Assembly: GCA_013398295.1 (NCBI GenBank) | Contig: VZSF01004775.1 | Coordinates: forward strand, 483,197 to 547,196 | Source of the DNA: Chionis minor | Lineage: Eukaryota > Chordata > Aves > Charadriiformes > Chionididae | Direction of reading: 5' to 3' | DNA: 64,000 bases | Shown here: in pieces, positions 23,188 through 64,000 of the stretch | How the letters are laid out: every line of letters begins with the position of its first letter | Numbering within the stretch: the stretch's first letter is position 1 | Notes under the pieces: model-generated | What the model saw: only the letters and a program-made list of their open reading frames with translations | Told to the model about the DNA's origin: nothing | Database searches by the model: none | Made by a program: the position numbers and the translations under genes

Positions 23188-23767
23188 CTCCTGGCAGAGC
23201 AGGTCTTGCTCCCAGTAAAGCAAATAGGCAACTTGTGTTGTAACATTACAAGAGGAACAGGCTAGACATTTCCATACGCAGCCCTCCAAATGCGCTTGGA
23301 GTATATCCTGGCCTGACAGCTGTTGGCAGTGTCGCAGCAGCACAAACTCGAGACAACCAAACTATCTGCATTAACATAAATGGACCACAAGAGAAAGGCA
23401 GGAAGATAAACCGACATAGACTTTAAATCTCTTTCTGATAAATCCATTTAGACACAACATTTGCTTTACTAGCTCAGCGTCAGTTTTGGTCCACTGCTTT
23501 TGGTTTTTGTGTTGGTCGTGTCACTGCTAATGGTGCAGGCCACTTCCGTCTTCTGCTCACACACTTCACATGCCAACCTTAAGTGCTACACTCCGGTTGA
23601 TTTGCCCTGTAGTCAGGTCTGCAAAAGCAATGCCACTCACTGATTACAGAGCTGAATAACAAAGCTGCTCACAATCTCCTGCAAGAACCAGAGTGACATC
23701 ACATGTGTTAATGAGGTATATATTTCCATGATGAGCTGTTTCCTGGTATGGAAGAGCTCCAATCTCA

Positions 23768-55248
<31,481 letters not shown>

Positions 55249-55318
55249 GGTGGGCAGCTCCACGGGGACGGGGAGTCTCCTCTCCGGACAGGCGTCAGGC
55301 TCCCTTCATCCCACGCAC
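55249..55318 (-). other. FRMD1 5' UTR part of the ATG exon, with upstream splice acceptor
   Basis: On the minus strand CTCTCTCACCTTCTCGGCAG ends at 55319, a strong pyrimidine-tract acceptor 70 bases before the ATG. This says the start-codon exon is not the first exon: transcription begins further right, from at least one noncoding exon. FRMD6 also begins translation in an internal exon, as I recall. Confidence 0.6.
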
Positions 55319-58300
55319 CTGCCGAGAAGGTGAGAGAGAGCATCAGTGCCACGCTCCTGTCAGCGCTGGGAGCTGCCTGTAGCACGTGTTTGACAGGACG
55401 TTTTCCTCGTTGCTGTTTGGGGAAAAAAAAAACCCACCACCAAAACAAACAACTCACTTGTTTTACAGTGCCACAGTCAACATGAGTCCCAGGAGAATGC
55501 CATAAAGCAATCGTGTCTCCTTAGAATAACAAACTAAAGTTGAGGTTTTGAGACACACGTAAGTGATAAGGCAGATGATACCACAGGCTGCTTCCTGAAA
55601 ACGCCCACGAGGGAGAGGAGGGCACCCCGTCCTTCAGCTGAGTACCTCGCTCCTGGCCAAAGCCAAGGTTTCAAAGAGCCATCAGCAGGTACGCTGCCAG
55701 CGCAGCAGGCTTCTTCTGAGCTGCCTCCCCCCCTCACGCCCGCCTCCACTCCTGGCCCCTGTGAAACTGCTAAACCCAAATCCTCTACCCCTCAACTCCA
55801 AGGAGGAGGTGGAAACACACCAACTCACAAGGCTGAGCTGCTGTTCCATACTTTTTGTGAGACAAGCACTGCCAGCCTCCTCCCGAGGGCTAAGCCCCAG
55901 CTGCATGAGCATCTTAGAGCCGAAGTTACTATCACAACAGAAATAAGAGACAGAAACTCGATTTATGCCCAAAAGCACAGTGCCCAACACCATCTTAACA
56001 TCATAGCTAGGTTAGACACAGTTTGCTCTGCAATTTGTGATGTTTTATTTACAACCCCCTGCTCTGAAACTCTTCAGGGCAAGGAAGCATCCCGTGGCAC
56101 CTGAGGAACCCAGGAGGAAGGGGAGAGGCTCCTCGAGGGTAGGTTAGGGATGTCCGCTGCCAGAGACCTGAACCGGCAGGATACCAACCGGTTATGGGGT
56201 CCGCTCCATCCCTGCAGAAGACGTGACACAAGCCAGCAAACCCCGTCTGCCCCAAAGTCACCCCGGCACCACTCCCTTCAGCCAGCGACCCCCGGACACC
56301 CATCACCGGCGCAGCCACAGAGGCACTGCTGGCTGCCGCCTGCCCACAAAGACCCCCATACCCTGGGGACTGGCACGGACCCCACCATGGGCAGCCAAAC
56401 CTACAGCCCACCGGCACGGGACAGGCTGTGAAGGGATGCACGGGCTTTGCCTTCACCCTCCAAAATGGATTCAAGGACGAGGGATCATAAGCAGCAAGGA
56501 AAGCAGGTCGTGTTATGCCAACGCACAACATACATACATATACGTACTTGGGCATGTGTGCATTACATGTAAATTTTAAAGGCATTTGGTATTTAACATC
56601 ATGTTTGTCCTGTTTCAGGGGAAAAATGATGGAATCACACTCTTGTGTGGTAGATGGGGAAAGCAAACCATCACGGGAAAACGAAGTACAGTATGAAAAA
56701 AAGAACTCGGATTTACCCCTCTCCCTTCAATTCCGTGCTCAAACATTATAGTTGGTCTGGGTTTTTTTAATCAAATACAAGAAAGAGATCTAAGTGTCCT
56801 TTTGCAAGTACAAAAACTTCCACACACCTCCTCCTCTGAGCCAGCATATACAACGCTTCCTAATAAAGCATTTTTGATACAAGTTCTTTATGTAGAGCAT
56901 CTCTTATAAGACAGAAGTATAAAAAATTGCATTTATTATATTGATGAAAAGAGGTGGTTATTAAAGGCTATTATTACTTTTTTCAAAATCAGAACTTCAT
57001 TAAGCAAGAACTAGTTTAAAAAAAGTTTACTCTAAATTATAAGCAAGCAGGAAAGACATATTTGACTTCCCAGAACAGGTGGAAGTTTCTATTAAATGAA
57101 ATATTAAGAGAAAAAACTGATTTATCCTCTCTTAATATAATTATACTGATGAGCTCTCTTAGGCTCCAGGCTACACACTACTATATAAATTACAGACGTC
57201 CACAGAATGACTCGAGGGCAACAGGTCACCAGTATTATTGCCAGCTGATGTCACATGTGCCATAAACTTTATCAACACCATAAAGACCTTGGAGTATGAG
57301 CTCATGCTTTCCAACATAAGGAGGTTTGTCTTAATTGTCAAACGGCTGCACTGGCCGGTACACATTCCCCCTTGCAAGGAGAGATCATGTTCAGCAAAGA
57401 TGTTCATGTGGCTCATAACAGAACTGAAAATAGGACAAAGAAGCAACCATAAAAACACACAGTTTTCTGTGGATAACTGATGAAACTGAATCCCACTTCC
57501 CCGTAGCCTCTATAAAACAAAGCTTCTGGAAAGCTTTCCCTCTCTTCTCACACCTGCTGTGTAATTTGAATTTTTAGGAGAACAACTGTGGACCCCGAGA
57601 GCAAGGAAATGAGGAAGAATGGGGAGAAGTTTTTCATTTTACATTTTAAAACAAATGAGCTTGTTGATCCCACCACAGCAGGTAAGAGGTTAAAGAAGCT
57701 ACGTCCTTAATCTGAAGGGGGAGGTCAAACACAAGCCCAGCTCAGCCTTCTCCTCTTTAGAGGTATGTTAGGATGTGATAAACATAATGAATCATTAACT
57801 TGCTAGCACTGCATGTTTACACCTTTTTTTTTTTTTTTTTAAAAAAAAGGGAGTGAGAAAAAGTTGTGAGCCAAGAGTAACTGCCCAGTGAAAACAAGTG
57901 GCCAGAAGGAATGCTCTTACTCAAACATACACAATTTCAGACTGCCCATATGCCATTCTTTTGTTTACCACAGACTCCAACCTCTTAACCTCAATTAAAC
58001 CCTAAAAACGCCAGCAAATGCACTGCAGATGAATTAATAAAAGCTGAAGTCAATCATCAGCCTCTGGGACACCCTACAGGTTGTTTGGTTGGGGGTTTTT
58101 TTTGGTTTTGTTTTTTTTTTTAACTACGTCGCTTCATGTTTTATCTCCCACAGAGGTACATGTTAAGATGTAATTGCTCGGTCAAAGGCCTGGCCGTCTA
58201 TCAATGAAACAGTCAAAGGTGCTATTTATTTGTATTCCTCTGGTATCAGTTAGGAGGCTTATTAGTGCCCAGAGTGATGGCACAGCTTATTCAGCACTGT

Positions 58301-61300
58301 TTATTTTACCTAAACACATGTGCCGTGGAGCTTTGGAAAACACGCCTGCCATTAATTTCAAGACTCCTCCGATTAAACAGCTCAAATACGGCCATAAAAA
58401 CTCATTAAGAAAACCCCCTAAGCTTCCCTCCTGTCTCCACTGCCCCCGGAGCTGCCTCCCAGCACTGGAGCAGAACCTCAGCATTTGCTCAGTAAAAGCA
58501 GGAATGGCTAAGGTTTGGCTTATCCTAGCAAAAGGGATAAGAGCGGCGCAGCCGTCCGAGGGAGGAGGAGGAGGATGTGGAGGAAGGAGACTGTTGGCTT
58601 CAGGAATCAGTGGGACAACTAGCTAAACTACCTCATACAGCCCATATACACAATGGCACAAGGACGATTTACCACCGCTGAATTTGGGGCCACGACACGG
58701 GCAGCCTGTCTGGCAGCAGGTCTCACCCAAACAGCATGGGGGTTTGAGCAGCCTTATGAGCACTGCTGCGTCTTACACATCAGCATATGGGACCACCGCG
58801 AATTGGGTACTAATCCTGATTTCAGCCTCTAGGTACTGCCACAACCAACCCCATCTCAAGGGCATAAAGCAAATAGATGAACAAGCAATCACCTACCAAC
58901 TCAAAGCAGCAAAACAGAACAAAGTCATCCTCTATCGAGGAAAAAAAACCAAAACAACCCACACAGGTAATTCTGTGCTTCTCTCAAACACCTGGAAACG
59001 TGCTTTCTAAGTTTTATTACAGCGAAACATCTTGGAAAAGCTGGTTTTGCTACAGCTGACAGAAAACGAGCACTGAGCATCTTCCTGATGAAACCTTACC
59101 AGAGCAACCCTCCAGAGTCCCATCAAAAACTGTCCAGAAATGTTAAGACTCTTATTAACGTCTTAGGCTCCTAAGACAACTAGACTCTTAGGCTGCAGTT
59201 TCACAATCAGCTTAAGCAGCTTTAATCAAGGCAGCCCTGCAGCAAGACAGACAGACACCGCCTGGAAACAAACCTGCCTTTGGCAGCAACCCACACTTGG
59301 GCTGCCTCATACTGATGAAACACAGCCTTAAAACTGAGAAACCCCCCCTGCACCTACCAGGTATTTTGTCCCTTCAGAGGCATACTGTAGAGCACTAGTA
59401 CTATCTGCAAAACAGGGTAATAAAGAGCCTGAGCATGTAAAAGACCTAATTATGTATATTAGCCTTTTCCAGCAACTTTAAGAGCCCACCCACCTCCTTT
59501 GCCTACTGCCTGAGATAATGAAAGTTTCTCTGGAAAGATGCATCGAGGGGTGTGGGAAGAAAGTTGCTTGTCAGGGTAGAAAACAAGACTGAATATAGAC
59601 GGCTTTTTGTCACGGCTGCAGCAGGTGTGAAAAACGCCACCTGCAACCAACAGCACAGGGACAACTAGGTCATGTCCTGCAGTGACTTCCCAGGAGTACA
59701 TTGACTTGTCAAACATATCTGCCTCAGCATCACTCTGGGACTAGCATGACACATCTGAGGGCAAGGATGCCACAGGGCGGTAAGGTACTGAATTTCCTGT
59801 CCACATGCTGCTTTTGAGGTAGAACACACACCTGCCTCCAAACACTAAGCACTGCTTAGTAGGAAGCCCCTCTGCAAAGCCACTGAATGAGGAATACCAA
59901 GATGCCCCCCAGAGGCTTGGGTGCTCTGAAGGACCGGATCCCAGAACCCATGCAGCTTGGCCACAGGACAGGTGCCACATGGGCAAAGACAACTGGTTTT
60001 CAGTCCACGCATGCGGGAGGTGCAACCACAGCAGGCCTTCTGCATCTGCTAGCAATACCTGTTAGATCCAAGGGCAGTCCTCTCACAGGGATGGGATGTG
60101 AGCCTAGCTCCCATCTTTCCTTTGGGATTTTCAAATGGTACAATGGGAGATGCCTCTAAAAACTTCAGGGCTGTGGAGCCCTAGCAGACTTAGTCATCAC
60201 TCTGCACATTTTTCGGGACAGATGAGGAAATCGCCAAGCGTTGGTCTTAGATGACAACCAACACCCTTTTCCTTTCCTTCCTGTAAAAGCAGCACTCCCT
60301 GGTGACACCAAGCTTTAACACTGGAGAAGAAAATTCTTTCTTATTAGTCTTCATCACAGGACTAGACACAGCTCTTGGTTAGGCATGACTGTCCACGCTC
60401 CACCTTGGTGCTATGAAGTTTTCCTGCCTCAAGTCAAGCAGCACGAGTGAGTGCTAGAACACGAAACGCGCTCTTGAGTTAGTAACTCTTCTGCTCTGTG
60501 CCTCCCACAACGTGGCCGGTGTGCTTAGGAAGAAAGGCTCTCCAAAAACTGCCAGGGACACCCATTCCTAACCTGGGACTACACTGCTATGCTACTGTCT
60601 GTAGGCTGCCCTGATCTTTATGCTCAAAGACAGTGGACAACTGTCCTACCCAGGGACGGCGCAGCATTCCCTGGCAGACAAGCGAATGTAACACACGTTC
60701 CTGGGAATACATGAGACCTCACTGCTGCAAACAAGTCCTCAAGGAGAGGAAAAAGGCTTAGCTGAGGACAGGGCACCAACGGAGGTGCTTCTACAGTGCA
60801 TGGAAGTGCAATGGAAGGGCAGCAGCGGCAGGACCAGGCAAGATGGCTGCCACGCTTCCATCCGGCTCTCCCTCAGGATGAAAAAAAAGCTCCTCAGCAG
60901 TTTGCTCCCTGTGAGGACAGCCCCACGTGAATCACCTGGGCTTAATCTTTCCCTGAAACCAAAACTGAATTCGGGAGTCTTTTGAGAGAAGCAGGCAATG
61001 AGTATTAAAGGCTCCAGGCAAAAATGGACAAAAATCAGGCTCTCACAGGGACTACGTTTTTCCATCACTTCCAAGTGATGGAAAGTGCCTCTGAATTTTG
61101 GATACAAAAACATGCAGCCTCTTAAAATACGTCACTTAGCAAACTTGGCAACATACATGCTTTAAACAATACCCAAACAGCAATTCCTTTCCAGCGTGCC
61201 TTTTTCCTAGGAGGACAAACATTCTCCTGCCAACATGGAAAGAGCAACGCATCAACTGATCCTGCCTTTTCATTGATAGGTAAAAGTAGTGGCGTGTACC

Positions 61301-63950
61301 CTATCACGTCTCACTACCAATGGGAAGTTTCTCATTACAATGAATTTGTTTACTTCTGCATAATCTATTAATGGACTTGTTTACTGGTTACCAATTGTTT
61401 ATAGGGCTTCCTCGTACTTCATAAATCAAGCACATTAATTAAAGTTTATGAGTAAGTAGCAACTGAAGGTATCGACTGGCCTAGTTAAATGCCAAAGCAT
61501 AAGAAAGAACCAGCAAAAATACGGGACAGGGCATGAGCCAGCCTCAGCGTCCATCACGCCATGCACAAAGCAGCTGCTCAGAAGTGCAAAGCTCTGTTTT
61601 CTCAGCTGGATGACCAAGACAGCATCGCGTGAGATCCTGCAAAGAGAATTGAATTGCTTGAAAAGCCATTCAGTAACAGCATACTCGCCTCCACGCAAAC
61701 ACATGGACGCATCTCTTTCGAGACTGATCCTGAGAGAAAGCTTATTCACAGGCACACATATGCAGAGCCAGGAGGGCAGTAACAGAAAACCCCACGGTCT
61801 GGTATCTCAATGTGAAGGAGAGCAACAGAAGATACTTCAGTCGGGCGCTCCAGCGCTCGCCCTGTGCGCTTCTGCCAAGTAGCGCAATCTTTACTAAAGA
61901 CTGTCCGTCGTCTGTGTCTATGGGAAACAGGAGAGGCAAAGCACAGACGGAGAGCCGCAGCAAGGTCTTTAAAATAAGGGGGAGTGAGGCACCCTTCCCG
62001 GCCAGTGTAACTGCCAGGAAGCTTAGGAAACGCAGGGAGAAGAGCAGCAAGACCTGGTCTCTCTACTAGCAACTCAGGAGAGAAGTGTCTTTCTAGACCG
62101 TGCAAACTGCAAATGCATGAGGTCTCATGACCTGTAAGTTAATTCTCCAACTGGAAACCTATTCCTTTTTTTAAATCTACCAAGGCTATAAACAGGATTT
62201 CTCACAAGTAAATCTATTATACGCTTGCCTTAAGCACAACAGCTGAGAGACGCTCACTCTTCTACAAGCCTCTTTGCAGAAATTGTTCCACTGTGACGGT
62301 ATTTTTCTATTTGAGCTAGGCTGGACTGAATTGGAACAAATCACCAAGCCTTCTGAAATACCTTACAGATCTGTCAAAAAAAAAAAAAAAAAGCGTGGAT
62401 AAACTCTTCCTTCGTTTTCTGTTCTCAGCCAGATCTTGTAACAGTTCTAGAAGTAAGCAGACCATGAAATCTTTATTAACAAAACCAAAACACAAAAACA
62501 AACCAAGAAAAAAAAAAAAGGCAAAGCATCATTATAACTTCACAGGCAATACTTGGGAGTTGCAGGACAAGTAAGAACAGACACACTTTTACCAATATAT
62601 GATGTGAAGAACTCTTCTAAGCAGGAATAGTTTTGCTACCAGTATTAGCCAGATTAAAAAAAAAAAAAAGGCTTACTTCCCCATAGGAAGGAGAAAGTCC
62701 ACTGCCGATGTCTGGCATCTGATTCACCATCTAAATATTCAGACCAACTAGCCAGCTTCTGCATCAGTTTGCCTCTAACTTTTTGCCCCTATAGTGTACA
62801 GATAGTCTCAAACATTTTCAGAGCATAGGGGAATATTGATTTATGTAAAGTGGATGGACTTTTAGAAAGAATAGATAAAGCTCCACCTGGAACACGGCTT
62901 GCCTCTATTTACAACTGTGAAAACACCAATCTGCCAATACTTTGAGAAAATTAACACAAACAGCAGGGTCTTTACGATTAGATGCAGCTTCAGAGACTGC
63001 ACATTGTACTGCCAGACACGAGCTTCAGCAAAGCAACGGGGAAAAGGGGAAAACATGACCCGAAAAAGAAACAGAAGAGAAAAAAACAGCTTTAAAGAGA
63101 GCGCTGCATTTTTGAGGTGATGCTGAGTTTTTCAAAACAAGGAAAAAAAGCAAAAAAAGAAAGCAAGCTTAAGAAGTGGTTTAACAAGAAGCATATTACT
63201 TCCCCCTGCGATTCTCCAAGGAGCAGCTCCTCCTCGTCAGAAGGCTTCTTTTGGGCTGAGACCACTGTTTGTCCATACTCAGTTACTAACCACGCGCTAC
63301 GAATTAAGATACCACTGCTAAACACCACGAAGATAATCAAGGAGCAGCGTAGGAGCACAGGACTTTCTGCAAGAAAAGAAGTGTAACCCTGGAGCGCAGT
63401 AAGCATGCAAGTCATTTTCATTGTCTAGCACTGGACGAACAGTAGGACAAGGACTTTACTATACAAGCTAACTGATACAGAGTTAACCACTGCATTCATG
63501 TCCTTTTTACCTGCAGTATTGGGAAGAAAAAAAGATTGCTGTAGCCTTAAAGCACTATCTGCTTTGGGGTTTTTTTTGAAAAAAAAAAAAAAAAACAAAA
63601 CTGAAATGACCTAGCCGTTACCTGCTATCAAAAAATCCTCCTCTATCAAAAAAAGACTTACATCAGAAAAACACATGTAAACACTTTTTTTTTGTCTGTT
63701 TTTGGATTTTTTTGTTTCAGGGAAAAAAGGTGACGGAAATTTATTCGTCACTGATGTTTATACCAGTTTATCACGTTCATATAAAAAAATCTAGTCAACA
63801 ACAAAAAACCCTAGGGAAAAACACCTGTCCAAAGAGCACAGACAGTATTTTTTTGGTAAACCACTCAAAAGAATCACTACAATTCATGTTCTTCAATAGT
63901 ATTTTGTAGACTTATTTTTGTTTATACTTGCCTTACCTCTTTTTGATGTT
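55319..63950. other. Upstream flank or 5' noncoding intron of FRMD1
   Basis: No coding exon recognised on either strand. A block at about 58180-58430 has the dense AT-rich texture of a conserved noncoding element, and T/A runs occur at 57824-57848, 58086-58122, 62355-62372 and 63570-63596. The noncoding first exon of FRMD1 may be here but cannot be placed by eye. No part of DACT2, the next gene on human 6q27, was recognised. Confidence 0.45.
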
Positions 63951-63959
63951 GTGCCCTCT

Positions 63960-64000
63960 CCCCCCCCCCCCCCCCCCTCTTTTTTTTTTTTTTTTTTTTT
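63960..64000. repeat. C18 then T-rich low-complexity tract at window edge
   Basis: 18 C in a row (63960-63977), TC, then at least 21 T running off the window. Confidence 0.95.

Larger units (their letters stand above)
20695..23767 (-). other. Probable FRMD1 3' UTR
   Basis: About 3.07 kb after the stop on the minus strand with no recognisable coding domain, ending at an AATAAA (minus strand 20717-20712) followed by a T-rich downstream element on the transcript strand. Nearer AATAAA signals at 22818-22813 and 23014-23009 would give short forms of about 0.75-0.95 kb. A 34-base A run on the plus strand (23146-23179) would be a U run in the transcript. A 239-codon frame at 21046-21765 is treated as chance. 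Confidence 0.45.

Noticed and set aside
56049..56666. 205-codon minus-strand frame
   Set aside because: GC-rich chance frame; plus-strand frames overlap it, and no domain or splice structure is seen.

Overview
The window looks like nuclear DNA from a bird. The only recognisable interspersed repeats are CR1 LINE fragments, several ending in the typical ATTCTATGA-like tail. There are no Alu or L1 elements, introns are compact, and two vertebrate genes lie in the order known from the amniote KIF25-FRMD1 block (human 6q27). The species cannot be fixed from the sequence alone. Nothing prokaryotic, no CRISPR array, no operon and no viral genome was seen.

Left end, positions 1-5.6 kb, + strand: the last three coding exons of a kinesin motor gene, best called KIF25. 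They encode switch II, the microtubule-binding helices and the end of the motor, finishing at a TAA at 5494. The P-loop and switch I exons lie left of the window. An inverted CR1 fragment sits directly against the acceptor of the middle exon.

5.6-20.7 kb: noncoding DNA between two convergent genes. It holds candidate conserved noncoding blocks, two full-sense CR1 3' fragments (17.6-18.3 and 18.9-19.6 kb) and, between them, a strong CpG island (18.37-18.79 kb) with no gene assigned to it.

20.7-55.3 kb, - strand: a complete FERM-domain gene, FRMD1 (paralogue of FRMD6/Willin). Thirteen coding exons join without any frame break into a 609-residue protein. It has F1, F2 and F3 lobes, a Ser-rich tail, an acidic segment and a C-terminal EFVV that fits a PDZ ligand. 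The ATG exon has its own splice acceptor upstream, so at least one 5' noncoding exon lies further right. A probable 3' UTR of about 3 kb with several polyadenylation signals runs down to about 20.7 kb. Intron 2 contains an uninterrupted 535-base A run, which is most likely an assembly artefact.

55.3-64 kb: the upstream flank or 5' noncoding intron of FRMD1, without recognisable coding exons. It ends in a C18/T21 low-complexity tract at the window edge.

KIF25 and FRMD1 face each other tail to tail. They are neighbours by synteny and have no known shared pathway: KIF25 is a microtubule motor linked to centrosome positioning, while FRMD1 is a membrane-cytoskeleton FERM adaptor whose paralogue FRMD6 acts in Hippo signalling. 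No new biological system is evident. The items most worth checking are the CR1-built splice site, a 27-nt in-frame microexon candidate, the orphan CpG island and the homopolymer.
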